This document shows positions 1 to 8,496 of a stretch of 64,000 nt of DNA, piece by piece (within the stretch, counting starts at the first letter, position 1; every line of letters begins with the position of its first letter). Under the pieces are notes generated by a model. It did not search any database. It worked only from the letters and a program-made list of their open reading frames with translations, and was not told the origin of the DNA. The translations under genes were made by a program, and so were the position numbers. Origin of the DNA: an uncultured Clostridia bacterium (GTDB lineage Bacteria > Bacillota > Clostridia > Peptostreptococcales > Anaerovoracaceae); contig CAKQWJ010000004.1 of the NCBI GenBank assembly GCA_934278925.1, forward strand, positions 1 to 64,000, read 5' to 3'.

Positions 1-71
1 AGCATTCCTCCAAATCTACCTTTCTACCTTATGGATTATTTAGTTATCAATGTTCAACTTGTTATTGCAAT

Positions 72-614
72 TTGCGAATCGATTTCGATGGCAAAAACAA
101 GAAAACCATTCTGGAAAAGAAGACTTTCTTCCCGTACCGGGTGAGCTCGAAATTCCTCATCTACCAGGACGATGAAGACGGCGAAACGCTTCACGTGTAC
201 AATCTGAAAAACAGCAAGGACAAGAAGATTTCGGATGTGAAATCCTACAACCCGATGCTGTGCGGCGATTTTCTCTACTTCTACACCCCGGGCAGCGGGG
301 AGGACATGAAGTACATCTGTCGAATCGACATGTATTCGGGCAGACAGGAGAAGGCGGAGAAAGAGGCGTTCCTGTATGATTTCTACGTGACACCGAAGAA
401 CCTGGTAGGGGCGCCGGGAGGATTCGTCTTCGCGAAGTTCAGCGAATGGGACAAGTTTGCGGAGAAGAACAGCGCCGGTTTTAAATTCTATCCAATGTAC
501 AGCGACGGCAAAATCTGGATTGCGAAGTCATCCGGGGAAAATTTCATGGGACCGAGGCAATTCGGATCCGATGATGAAAAGAGTATCGGCTATTCCTATG
601 TAAAGAAGAAATAA
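72..614 (+). CDS. beta-propeller-like (DUF5050-type) protein, 5' end missing
   Basis: The protein has short blade-like segments of the kind found in DUF5050/Tol-type propellers: RIDFDGKNKKTI near the start, then repeated Tyr/Phe-rich strands such as FLYFYTPGSGE. A TTG at 72 is the only start-like codon near the edge and has no good ribosome binding site. The frame is open upstream to base 3, but the upstream translation is Cys/Ser/Tyr-rich, AT-rich in codon use and does not look like this family. Propellers of this type are normally 300-400 residues, so the gene is either cut by the window edge or 5'-truncated. A lipoprotein gene follows 11 bp downstream. Function unknown. Confidence 0.55.
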   Translation: MRIDFDGKNKKTILEKKTFFPYRVSSKFLIYQDDEDGETLHVYNLKNSKDKKISDVKSYNPMLCGDFLYFYTPGSGEDMKYICRIDMYSGRQEKAEKEAFLYDFYVTPKNLVGAPGGFVFAKFSEWDKFAEKNSAGFKFYPMYSDGKIWIAKSSGENFMGPRQFGSDDEKSIGYSYVKKK

Positions 615-625
615 GAGGTGCGGAT

Positions 626-994
626 ATGAAAAAGAAGGTAATGACGGTGCTGATGTCTTTGGTGATGTGCTTCTCGATAGCCGCTTGCGGGAGTGAAGAA
701 GATAAGAAAAAAGGCGACGGCATCGATCCAAACGCAACCGTGACCAAAGAGCAGTACGACAAGCTGCGGGAGACCAAGTGGTACGAGCTGACGCCGGAGG
801 AAATGGAACAGTTCCTGGGCGTGAAGTATGTGGAGGACGAAGAATCCACCGATAGCTGGGGAGAAGGATACCTGGTGGTAGACTTTCCGGGACCGGACGA
901 GAATTCTCGCCTGCACGTGCTGTTCAAGGCCGATGAGAACGGCAAATACACCCCTTCCAGCATGAGCCCGACGGGCAAGCTGATGGGAGATTAA
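626..994 (+). CDS. small lipoprotein of unknown function
   Basis: This 122-residue protein starts with a lipoprotein signal peptide: a basic MKKK start, a hydrophobic stretch and a lipobox ending SIAAC (Cys21), followed by an acidic/lysine-rich tether. The mature part (about residues 35-122) is soluble and charged, with Trp residues (KWYELTPEEMEQFLG) but no motif I recognise. An AGAGGTG ribosome binding site lies 5-6 bases before the ATG. It lies 11 bp after the propeller-like ORF and probably shares its transcript. The transcript ends at the hairpin near 1034-1066. Confidence 0.75.
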   Translation: MKKKVMTVLMSLVMCFSIAACGSEEDKKKGDGIDPNATVTKEQYDKLRETKWYELTPEEMEQFLGVKYVEDEESTDSWGEGYLVVDFPGPDENSRLHVLFKADENGKYTPSSMSPTGKLMGD

Positions 995-1033
995 ATGGTG
1001 AATAATTGGGAGAATAAGTGCTGAATAATAAGG

Positions 1034-1066
1034 AAAACTCCCGGTCCGCTCGGATCGGGAGTTTTT
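1034..1066 (+). terminator. intrinsic terminator after the lipoprotein gene
   Basis: The sequence aaaactcccg pairs with cgggagtttt around a short GC-rich inner stem and ends in five T. The A-rich left side means it can also terminate the reverse-strand gene that ends at 1091. Confidence 0.8.
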
Positions 1067-1090
1067 CTGTGCACATGTGTGCAGCTGGCG

Positions 1091-3214
1091 CTATTTCAAC
1101 TTTACGCTCTTGGTCTTGCACCAGGAAGAATAGTACTTGCTTCCCTTTACGGTCTTGTACGCGCGAACACGAACGTAGTATTTCTTGCGGGCTTTCAGCT
1201 TCTTGATGGTCTTAGAAGAGGTCTTGTAAGACTTAACGGTGACGGTCTTCGTGGATCGCTTCGAGAACTTTTTGGATCTGCTGTACTTAATCTGATAACC
1301 GGATACAGCGTACTTGCTCTGCTTGGTCCAGCTTACGGTCATCTTCTTTCTGCCCTTCTTCAGCTTCTTGATTGTAGAAGACTTCGGGTAGATTTTATAA
1401 GTTGCCGATACGGTTCCTTCGTACTTGTTCTTTCCGGTTGCTTTTACCGTATACTTGCCCGGGTACACGCTCTTGGAATAGGAAACGATGTAGTTGTCGG
1501 AAGAGAGAACCTTTCCGTCTTTTGCTTTTACCGTAATGCCCGGACGAATGGTTTTTCCGGTGTAGGTGTAGGACGTCTTTGCAAGCTTCACGGATGCAAT
1601 CTTTGCGGCCGGAACAACCGTCGCGGTTGCGGAAAGCTGCGGACCGCCGTCGGATTCGAACTTGGTATTGTAGGTATATGCGAACTTTCTGCTGTTCTCA
1701 TCCTTGAAGGTGATGGTCTGCGCATCCGCATCGTAAGTGTATCCATCGCCGGCCTTCACTGTAACGTTTGCCGGGTTGGAGAACAGATCCTTCAGGGATA
1801 CGGTGTTGGATGCAAGCTTGCCGGAAGGAACAAAGATTTCCGGTGTCTGCTCGCCGAGATCCAGGATGTTGTAGGTGTCCGGGTTGGAACGGCCTTCCAG
1901 ATCCAATTCTTTAATGTGGTTTCCGTCCAGCTCCAGACCGCTGAGGCTCGGGGCCTTGTCCAGCTTGAGGCTCTCCACGCCGGCGTTCTTTGCCCGAACG
2001 GCATAGATTTCGGTGTAGCCGGAGAGGTCGATATTCTTCATGTTGTCGATATCGGTGTTGGAAATATCCAATGTAGACAGCTTCTTGTTCTTGGAAATAT
2101 CCAGGTGCTTGATTTTCGTGTTGGACACGCAGAGAGAACCCAGCTTCGGGTTTTTGGAAACATCCACTTTCGTAATCGGTGTGCTCTGAATCTGCAGGTG
2201 GCGCAGGTTCGGCTGGTTGGACACATCGATGGATTTGATTGGGGAACCCTCCAAGAAAATCTCAAACATGTTGGTTGTGTGAGAGAAGTCCAGTTCTTCA
2301 ATCGGTGCGGCTTCGTATACTACCGTATCCAGTGTAATCGGGTTTTCGTATTCCTGTCTGCAGTTGTAGAACGCCGCCAGAGAATGGTTCTTGGACAGGT
2401 CCAGAGAATGAATGCCGGTTCCGGATACTCGGAGGTGCGTCAGATCCGGGTTCTTCGTGGTATTCAGTTCTTTGATGCCCTTGTCGCCGGTAAGATACAC
2501 TTCATACAGTTTCGGATTCCGGGTGACATCCAGGGAGGAAACCTGAGTGTACTCCAGATTCAAAGCGAACAGCTCCGGGTTCTTGGTCACATCGATTTCG
2601 CGGATGTCGGTGGTGTTGAGGTCCAATCTTCTCAGCTTCGGATTCTGGGTCACATTCACTTCGCTCAGGTTTGTAACGAAGGCGTGGAGCTCTTCCAGAT
2701 TCGGATTCCGGGATACATCCAGCTTATCGATTTTGGAGTAGGTGATGTCCAGATACTCCAGCTTCGGGTTCTGGGTCACGTCAATCGAAGTGAGCAGATA
2801 GTTCATGTTGTAGTCGTCATCGAATACGTAGCACATGGAAGCGTTCAGCTTCTTCAGTTCCGGGTTCTTGGTGACATCGATGCCGGAAATGGCGGTGCCG
2901 CTGACGTTGATCTCGGTCAGAGCCGGCAGCAGCTCGATGCCCCGGACGCTTTCTACGGAATTGTTGTCGGCCAGATCTACGATCTTTGCGGCAGCGATTT
3001 CCGCCGGAGACAGCGCGTCGTCCTTGTTGGAATCGAATTCCTGTGTTACGTAATTTCGGAATGTTTCGTCCGGGAAATTCTGTGCATCAATCTTTACGTC
3101 GGTCTGAGCCGGTTCCGCAGCGTGAACATTCACGATGGAACTGCCGGCCATCAATACCGCAAAGATGAACGCGATGGCTGCAAGCCATACTTTGTTGCAA
3201 GTTGCCTTATTCAT
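1091..3214 (-). CDS. secreted leucine-rich-repeat surface protein with Ig-like and fibronectin III-like C-terminus
   Basis: This 707-residue protein has a Sec signal peptide (about residues 1-32, cleavage after VHA). An EF-hand/dockerin-like loop (FDSNKDDALSPAEI, about residues 60-73) follows. The main part, to about residue 440, is irregular leucine-rich repeats of the pattern 'IDVTKNPELKKLN / LDVSRNPNLEELH', a form common in clostridial internalin-like proteins. A bacterial Ig-like module (SYTYTGKTIRPGITV...) and a Lys/Tyr-rich fibronectin III-like module close the protein. No LPXTG motif or transmembrane anchor is visible, so it is probably released or held by its very basic C-terminus. 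It is monocistronic, with a long leader. Likely an adhesin or binding protein; ligand unknown. The long opposite-strand frame here is a shadow. Confidence 0.88.
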   Translation of the reverse strand: MNKATCNKVWLAAIAFIFAVLMAGSSIVNVHAAEPAQTDVKIDAQNFPDETFRNYVTQEFDSNKDDALSPAEIAAAKIVDLADNNSVESVRGIELLPALTEINVSGTAISGIDVTKNPELKKLNASMCYVFDDDYNMNYLLTSIDVTQNPKLEYLDITYSKIDKLDVSRNPNLEELHAFVTNLSEVNVTQNPKLRRLDLNTTDIREIDVTKNPELFALNLEYTQVSSLDVTRNPKLYEVYLTGDKGIKELNTTKNPDLTHLRVSGTGIHSLDLSKNHSLAAFYNCRQEYENPITLDTVVYEAAPIEELDFSHTTNMFEIFLEGSPIKSIDVSNQPNLRHLQIQSTPITKVDVSKNPKLGSLCVSNTKIKHLDISKNKKLSTLDISNTDIDNMKNIDLSGYTEIYAVRAKNAGVESLKLDKAPSLSGLELDGNHIKELDLEGRSNPDTYNILDLGEQTPEIFVPSGKLASNTVSLKDLFSNPANVTVKAGDGYTYDADAQTITFKDENSRKFAYTYNTKFESDGGPQLSATATVVPAAKIASVKLAKTSYTYTGKTIRPGITVKAKDGKVLSSDNYIVSYSKSVYPGKYTVKATGKNKYEGTVSATYKIYPKSSTIKKLKKGRKKMTVSWTKQSKYAVSGYQIKYSRSKKFSKRSTKTVTVKSYKTSSKTIKKLKARKKYYVRVRAYKTVKGSKYYSSWCKTKSVKLK

Positions 3215-3336
3215 TGTGGCAATACCCCCTTATTGGATTATAATAAAAACATACATACGTACAATCCATCCGCTTCCGATGCGGACGAAATCATACCACC
3301 CGTCCCTCAAATTCTTTTGAGGGTATAAATCGAATC

Positions 3337-3342
3337 ATTATA
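3337..3342 (-). promoter_or_regulatory. extended -10 for the LRR protein gene
   Basis: On the reverse strand the sequence reads TATGGTATAATG, a consensus -10 with an upstream TGG. No good -35 is visible at 16-18 bp. The leader to the start codon is about 115 bases and contains a hairpin (ccctcaaa / tttgaggg, 3304-3323) with no T tract. Confidence 0.5.
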
Positions 3343-3376
3343 CCATATTCTTCCCAATAAGACCCCCGGAGCATCA

Positions 3377-3404
3377 TTGATATTATTTATACACCTGGTA
3401 TAAT
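3377..3404 (+). promoter_or_regulatory. sigma-A promoter of the nuclease gene
   Basis: TTGATA (3377-3382) and TATAAT (3399-3404) are separated by 16 bp, with a TGG extension before the -10. Transcription would start near 3411, about 30 bases before the ATG at 3440. Confidence 0.75.
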
Positions 3405-3439
3405 AAATCTTAAAACATAATAAATCGAAGAAGGACAGC

Positions 3440-4540
3440 ATGAGCATGAGCGCAAACCATACCACGAAAAAACCAAATAAAAAAACACCCGGCCCCGGCG
3501 AAAGCGGCCGGCGTGCCAATCGGAAGCGGCTCCTGGCGCTGGCGGTGATTCTGTTTGCTGCCACCGGCATCCTGTTCGCCCAAAAAGGGGATGAAATTCA
3601 GAACCTCATCCAATCTAAAGGCATTCACGCAGAGGCCGGTGTGGCCAAGGCCGGATACAAATCCGGCGGCCTGTCCCCCAAGAACCTGTCGGATAAGAGC
3701 ATCCGGAAAACCATCCCCAATTATTCCGGACAGCCCTATCGGGAGCTGAATGGCGGGAAGCCGGAGTTTCGAAAATCGGAAATTACGAAGAAGGCCTACG
3801 AGCGGCTGGGAGATCTGGACCGGCTGGGACGGTGCACCGGCACTCTGGCCTGCCTGGGGCGGGAGATCATGCCGAAAGACGGTCAGCAGCGGGGCTCCAT
3901 CAGCGAGATTCATCCCACGGGATGGCACAGCGTGCAGTACCGCAGCGTCTCCGGCGGAAGCCTGTACAACCGCTGCCACCTGATCGGCTGGCAGCTGACG
4001 GGAAACGATGCGGTGGCCCGCAACCTGATTACCGGCACCCGGTACATGAACGTGGAAGGGATGGAACCCTTCGAATCGAAAGTGGCCGAATACCTTCGGA
4101 CCACCGGAAACCATGTGATGTACCGCGTAACACCTGTTTTTAGGGGAGATGAATCGGTGGCCCGAGGCGTGCACATGGAGGCTTTGTCGGTGGAAGACGG
4201 CGGGCGCGGAATTTCTTTTAACGTCTACTGCTACAACGTGCAGCCGAAGATCAAGATCGACTATGCCACCGGGGAGAGCAAGTCCACCATTTCCGGGGAT
4301 AAAAGTGGGTACAGCACACGAAAGAACGGCAGGACCTATTCCTCCAAGAAGCTGAAGACGCACGAGGTGAAGAAGGGGCAGGGCACCAAGTACATCGTGA
4401 ACACCAACACGGGAAAATTCCACTATCCGTCCTGCTATTCCGTGAAGCGGATGAGCGAGCGGAACACCGTGACCACCAAGGAGTCCCGGAAACAGCTGAT
4501 TGCAGAGGGGTACAGCCCTTGCGGAAATTGTCATCCGTAG
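3440..4540 (+). CDS. membrane-anchored DNA/RNA non-specific endonuclease with C-terminal Cys-rich zinc-type domain
   Basis: The protein (366 residues) has a basic N-terminus and one hydrophobic segment (about residues 30-46), so the nuclease would be exported and tethered. Residues about 95-270 match streptococcal-type non-specific nucleases: NRCHLIGWQL (His180 is the probable general base; the family motif is usually DRGH) and a downstream ARNLITGTRYMN that supplies the metal-binding Asn. The last 50 residues form a separate module, YIVNTNTGKFHYPSC ... PCGNCHP, the Ada-like Cys-pair domain often fused to clostridial nucleases and ComEC-type proteins. The ATG follows AAGG by five bases. Likely roles are nutrient DNA degradation or DNA uptake; the sequence does not decide which. 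Confidence 0.85.
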   Translation: MSMSANHTTKKPNKKTPGPGESGRRANRKRLLALAVILFAATGILFAQKGDEIQNLIQSKGIHAEAGVAKAGYKSGGLSPKNLSDKSIRKTIPNYSGQPYRELNGGKPEFRKSEITKKAYERLGDLDRLGRCTGTLACLGREIMPKDGQQRGSISEIHPTGWHSVQYRSVSGGSLYNRCHLIGWQLTGNDAVARNLITGTRYMNVEGMEPFESKVAEYLRTTGNHVMYRVTPVFRGDESVARGVHMEALSVEDGGRGISFNVYCYNVQPKIKIDYATGESKSTISGDKSGYSTRKNGRTYSSKKLKTHEVKKGQGTKYIVNTNTGKFHYPSCYSVKRMSERNTVTTKESRKQLIAEGYSPCGNCHP

Positions 4541-4553
4541 GGAAAATACAATC

Positions 4554-4581
4554 TTTACTTTTGGCCGGGATGTAGTATAAT
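4554..4581 (+). promoter_or_regulatory. promoter of the riboflavin operon
   Basis: TTTACT and TATAAT are 16 bp apart, and transcription would begin about 10 bases before the FMN riboswitch aptamer. Confidence 0.65.
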
Positions 4582-4598
4582 AACAGTGTCAATTTAAA

Positions 4599-4729
4599 AT
4601 CTTCGGGGCGGGGCGCAATTCCCCACCGGCGGTACAGCCCGCGAGCGTTTTCCAGGGGACGGAGTTCCGGAAAACCGCATGATTCGGTGAGATTCCGAAG
4701 CCGACAGTATAGTCTGGATGAAAGAAGAT
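4599..4729 (+). ncRNA. FMN riboswitch (RFN element)
   Basis: The closing helix P1 is ATCTTC (4599-4604) with GAAGAT (4724-4729). Inside it lie the hallmark conserved blocks of the RFN aptamer: GGGGCGGGG..., ACCGGCGGTA, AGCCCGCGAGC, GATTCGGTGAGATTCCG and CCGACAGTATAGTCTGGATG. It precedes ribD. FMN binding is expected to switch the downstream terminator on and shut off riboflavin synthesis. Confidence 0.97.
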
Positions 4730-4743
4730 GGTCAGAGCAAGAG

Positions 4744-4775
4744 GCCCCGGAACGATGGTTCCGGGGTTTATATAT
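4744..4775 (+). terminator. riboswitch-controlled terminator
   Basis: A perfect 9-bp stem, CCCCGGAAC / GTTCCGGGG with a GATG loop (4745-4766), is followed by a T-rich tract. It lies 16 bases after the aptamer, so control is most likely by premature termination. I could not confidently draw the competing antiterminator. Confidence 0.85.
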
Positions 4776-4854
4776 TTGACTGATTGGGAGAAGGAAGCCT
4801 CGTATCGATAGGGATGCGGGGCTTTATATGGTTTTTGAGGAAAGAGGAACGGCT

Positions 4855-5982
4855 ATGGCAGAAGAACAATTCATGAAACGAGCGATTGAACTGGCGAAGC
4901 AGGGAGCGGGCTGGACGGCACCCAACCCGTTGGTAGGCGCAGTGGTGGTGAAGAACGGTCGGGTAATCGGTGAGGGCTATCACCGAAAGTACGGCGAACT
5001 TCATGCGGAGCGAAATGCGCTGGCGGCATGCAGCGAAGATCCGGCGGGCGCCACCCTGTACGTGACGTTGGAGCCTTGCTGTCACTACGGAAAGACACCG
5101 CCTTGCACGGAGATTATCATCGAAAAGAAAATCGCCAAGGTGGTCATCGGATCTCGGGATCCGAACCCGAAGGTGGCGGGCAAAGGCGCTCGAATTCTGC
5201 GGGAGCACGGAATCGAAGTGGTGGAGGATTACATGCGGGAGGCCTGCGATGCCTTGAATCCGGTGTTTTTCCACTACATCACCACCAAGACGCCGTACGT
5301 CGTTCTGAAATTTGCCATGACCCTGGATGGAAAGATTGCCACCCGCACCGGCGCCTCCAAATGGATTACGGGAGAGGCCGCTCGGGAGCACGTGCACCGG
5401 CTGCGCGGCCGCTACGCGGGAATTCTGGCGGGCATCGGCACGGTGCTGGCGGACGATCCGATGCTGAACTGCCGAATCGACGGAGCCCATCAGCCGCTGC
5501 GGATTATTCTGGACAGCCACCTGCGAATTCCCATGGGAAGCCGGCTGGTTCGCAGTGCGAAGGAGTATCCGCTGCTGATCGTGTGCAATGAGAGCAACCG
5601 AGACCGGGAAGAGGGTATCGGTCGAATCAAGAAGCTGGAAGAAGCCGGGGTCAAAGTCTGGACCCTTCCGGAGAAGAACGGCCATCCGGATATGAACGTG
5701 CTCATGCAGCGGCTGGGCGAAGAGAAGATCGACTCCGTCCTGATTGAAGGGGGAGGCACGGTCAATGAAGCCGCCCTAAAAGCACATATCGTTCATCACG
5801 TGTACGCGTACATCGCACCGAAAATCTTCGGCGGAGAGGACGCCAAGACGCCGGTGGAAGGGTCGGGCATCCGCCTTCCGCAGGAATGTGCAAAGCTGCG
5901 GCTGGCCAAGATCACCGTGCTGCTGAACGATATGCTGCTGGAATACGATGTGGAAGGAGAGACGGAATGTTCACCGGAATAG
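4855..5982 (+). CDS. ribD: bifunctional riboflavin deaminase/reductase RibD
   Basis: RibD deaminates the pyrimidine made from GTP and then reduces its ribosyl chain. The N-terminal cytidine-deaminase-like domain (residues 1-145) carries the zinc site HAE (His50-Glu52) and PCC...C (Cys75, Cys84). The reductase domain follows (PYVVLKFAMTLDGKIATRTG onward) to residue 375. I prefer the ATG at 4855 because GAGG lies 7 bases before it. An in-frame ATG at 4828 would add nine residues (MVFEERGTA) not typical of the family. The gene overlaps ribE by 16 bp, so the two are translationally coupled. The FMN riboswitch controls it. Confidence 0.96.
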   Translation: MAEEQFMKRAIELAKQGAGWTAPNPLVGAVVVKNGRVIGEGYHRKYGELHAERNALAACSEDPAGATLYVTLEPCCHYGKTPPCTEIIIEKKIAKVVIGSRDPNPKVAGKGARILREHGIEVVEDYMREACDALNPVFFHYITTKTPYVVLKFAMTLDGKIATRTGASKWITGEAAREHVHRLRGRYAGILAGIGTVLADDPMLNCRIDGAHQPLRIILDSHLRIPMGSRLVRSAKEYPLLIVCNESNRDREEGIGRIKKLEEAGVKVWTLPEKNGHPDMNVLMQRLGEEKIDSVLIEGGGTVNEAALKAHIVHHVYAYIAPKIFGGEDAKTPVEGSGIRLPQECAKLRLAKITVLLNDMLLEYDVEGETECSPE

Positions 5983-6617
5983 TAGAAGAAGTGGGCACCA
6001 TGCAGGGCGTTCGCATGGGGAGCCAATCCGGAGAGATTCACCTGCAGGCGTCCAAGGTGCTGGAAGGCACGCAGCTGGGAGACAGCATTGCGGTAAACGG
6101 CGTGTGCCTGACCGTCACCCGAATGACCGGGGATGGTTTCACTGCAGATGTGATGCCGGAAACCCTGCGGCGCACCAATTTGGGACAGCTGAAGCCGGGG
6201 GATCCCGTGGACCTGGAGAGAGCCATGGCGGCGGACGGACGGTTCGGCGGTCACCTGGTATCCGGGCATATTGACGGAACCGGTCGGATTGTGGAACAGC
6301 GCAAGGAAGGAAATGCGGTCTGGGTTCGAATCGGAACCACGCCGGAAATCCTGCGCCTGATTGTGGAGAAGGGATCCATCACCATCGACGGCATCAGCCT
6401 GACGGTGGCCACTCTGGGATCGGACAACTTCCAGGTATCCATCATCCCCCACACCGGAAGCGAAACCATCCTTCTGGGAAAGAAGGCCGGAGATGTGGTG
6501 AATCTGGAAAACGATATCATCGGCAAATACGTGCAGCGACTGCTGTCGAATCCGGCACCGGAAGAAGCCCCGGAAAGCAAAGTAACCTGGGAATTCCTGG
6601 CGGAAAACGGATTTTAG
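5967..6617 (+). CDS. ribE: riboflavin synthase alpha chain
   Basis: Riboflavin synthase converts two molecules of 6,7-dimethyl-8-ribityllumazine to riboflavin plus a pyrimidine. The start MFTGIVEEVG is the family's invariant N-terminus, and the two internally similar barrels are visible (GDSIAVNGVCLTV and GSITIDGISLTV). The length, 216 residues, is normal. The frame is open further upstream, but that part overlaps ribD and is not used; GGAAGGAG lies just before the ATG at 5967. Confidence 0.96.
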   Translation: MFTGIVEEVGTMQGVRMGSQSGEIHLQASKVLEGTQLGDSIAVNGVCLTVTRMTGDGFTADVMPETLRRTNLGQLKPGDPVDLERAMAADGRFGGHLVSGHIDGTGRIVEQRKEGNAVWVRIGTTPEILRLIVEKGSITIDGISLTVATLGSDNFQVSIIPHTGSETILLGKKAGDVVNLENDIIGKYVQRLLSNPAPEEAPESKVTWEFLAENGF

Positions 6618-6685
6618 AAGAGAGAACGGCGGGCGATTCGCCCGTGAAATAAAGCAAACAAAAAAAGCAAGGGAGGACTATTGCA

Positions 6686-7903
6686 ATGAGTTTTAAATAC
6701 AACACAGTGGAAGAAGCGCTGGAGGCGCTGAGAGCCGGGAAACTGATTCTCTGCACCGACGATCCGGATCGGGAGAATGAAGGAGACCTGATCTGTGCGG
6801 CGGAGCACGCCACCACGGAGAACGTGAACTTCATGGCGACCCATGCCAAGGGCCTAATCTGCACGCCGATGTCGGTGGACTTCGCCCATCGGTTGAATCT
6901 GCCGCAGATGGTATCGGAAAATACCGACAACCACTGCACTGCTTTTACCGTATCCATCGACCACGTAAATACCACCACCGGAATCTCCGCAGAGGAGAGA
7001 GGGTATACCTGCCGGATGCTGACGAATCCGGAGACCCGGCCGAACGATCTGAGAAGACCGGGACACGTGTTCCCGCTGGTGGCGCGTCACGGCGGCGTAC
7101 TGGTTCGGAACGGACACACCGAAGCGACGGTGGACCTGATGAGACTGGCCGGACTGAAGGAAGTGGGCCTTTGCTGTGAGGTGATGCGAGAGGACGGCAC
7201 CATGATGCGGGCGCCGGAACTCCAGAAAATGTCGGAAGAATACGATATTTGTTTTATCACCATCAAGGACCTGCAGGACTACATCCGCCGCTACGAGAAG
7301 CACATGAACTGCGTGGCAAGCGCTAAGCTGCCGACGGTGTACGGCGAGTTCCGGATTAAGGGATATGTGAACGATATCACCGGCGAGCACCACGTGGCGC
7401 TGGTTTGCGGCGACATTCGGGACGGCGAGGACGTGCTGTGCCGGGTGCACTCGGAATGCCTTACCGGCGACGTGTTCGGATCCGCCCGCTGCGACTGCGG
7501 CGATCAGCTGCACACCGCGATGAAAATGGTTCAGGAAGAGGGCCGGGGCGTAATCCTCTACATGCGCCAGGAAGGCCGGGGCATCGGCCTGATCAACAAG
7601 CTGAAGGCGTACGAGCTGCAGGAGCACGGCAGAGACACGGTGGAGGCCAACGTGGAGCTGGGCTTTGAGCCGGACCTGCGGGAGTACTGGTCCGGTGCGC
7701 AGATGCTGCAGGATCTGGGCGTGAAATCCATCCGCCTCATGACCAACAACCCGAGCAAAATCTACGGCCTGGAAGGCTTCGACTTCAAGATTACCCAGCG
7801 GGTACCGATTGAGATTCAGCCGGGAAAATACGACGAGTTCTATCTCCGCACCAAGCAGGACAAAATGGGCCACGTCTTCGAGCAGATCAAGTTCGATAAG
7901 TAA
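6686..7903 (+). CDS. ribBA: bifunctional DHBP synthase / GTP cyclohydrolase II
   Basis: This protein supplies both branches of riboflavin synthesis. Residues 1-200 are 3,4-dihydroxy-2-butanone-4-phosphate synthase (DDPDRENEGDL near residue 25). Residues about 205-400 are GTP cyclohydrolase II, with the zinc-binding pattern C-x-GDVFGSARCDC and the MRQEGRGIGL motif. The length of 405 residues is usual for RibBA. A GGGAGGA ribosome binding site precedes the ATG. The 68-bp gap after ribE holds no other gene. Confidence 0.96.
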   Translation: MSFKYNTVEEALEALRAGKLILCTDDPDRENEGDLICAAEHATTENVNFMATHAKGLICTPMSVDFAHRLNLPQMVSENTDNHCTAFTVSIDHVNTTTGISAEERGYTCRMLTNPETRPNDLRRPGHVFPLVARHGGVLVRNGHTEATVDLMRLAGLKEVGLCCEVMREDGTMMRAPELQKMSEEYDICFITIKDLQDYIRRYEKHMNCVASAKLPTVYGEFRIKGYVNDITGEHHVALVCGDIRDGEDVLCRVHSECLTGDVFGSARCDCGDQLHTAMKMVQEEGRGVILYMRQEGRGIGLINKLKAYELQEHGRDTVEANVELGFEPDLREYWSGAQMLQDLGVKSIRLMTNNPSKIYGLEGFDFKITQRVPIEIQPGKYDEFYLRTKQDKMGHVFEQIKFDK

Positions 7904-8009
7904 TCTGCGGTAAAAACAAATTCGGGCGCCCCGACGCGTCCGGGGTAAATACAAAAACAAATTGCAAAGGGTGTCGAAGGAGACACGGATATTATAGGAG
8001 GAAAAAGAA

Positions 8010-8486
8010 ATGGCAATTAATCTGTTAGAAGGAAAAGTCGTTGCACCGGAAGGAATGAAGGTAGGCATCATCGCCTCTCGTTTCAACAGCTTCATCGTGC
8101 AGAAACTGCTGGACGGCGCAGTGGACGGCCTGGTTCGTCACGGCGTGGAGGAAAGCAACATCGATGCGGCTTGGGTACCGGGCGCATTCGAAGTTCCGCT
8201 GATGGCACAGAAGATGGCGGAATCCGGCAAGTACGATGCGGTAATCTGCGTGGGCGCAGTTATCCGCGGTGCCACTTCCCACTATGAGCTGGTGACCAAC
8301 GAGTCCGCAAAGGGCATCGCACAGGTGAGCCTGAAGTCCGGCGTTCCGGTACTCTTCGGCATCATCACCACCGAGAACATCGAGCAGGCCATCGAAAGAG
8401 CCGGATCCAAGGCCGGAAACAAGGGTTATGACTGCGCACTTTCCGCAATCGAGATGGTGAACCTGGAAAAGGTTATCCGGGGCTAA
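8010..8486 (+). CDS. ribH: 6,7-dimethyl-8-ribityllumazine synthase
   Basis: RibH condenses the RibA/RibD product with DHBP. The 158-residue protein has the family motifs SRFNSFIV, VPGAFEVPL and GAVIRGATSHYE, the last with the catalytic His. A strong ATAGGAGG site precedes the ATG. The 106-bp gap after ribBA contains a small GC-rich hairpin (cccc ... gggg near 7930-7946) without a T tract. Confidence 0.96.
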   Translation: MAINLLEGKVVAPEGMKVGIIASRFNSFIVQKLLDGAVDGLVRHGVEESNIDAAWVPGAFEVPLMAQKMAESGKYDAVICVGAVIRGATSHYELVTNESAKGIAQVSLKSGVPVLFGIITTENIEQAIERAGSKAGNKGYDCALSAIEMVNLEKVIRG

Positions 8487-8496
8487 TCCGAAAGCC

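Noticed and set aside
1079..3328. Long forward-strand frame (749 codons) opposite the LRR protein gene
   Set aside because: It is the shadow of the reverse-strand gene. It has no signal peptide, no ribosome binding site and repetitive unnatural composition, whereas the reverse strand shows a clear secreted LRR protein.
4828..4854. Upstream ATG as the start of ribD
   Set aside because: It lacks a ribosome binding site and adds residues not found in the family; the ATG at 4855 has GAGG at the right distance.
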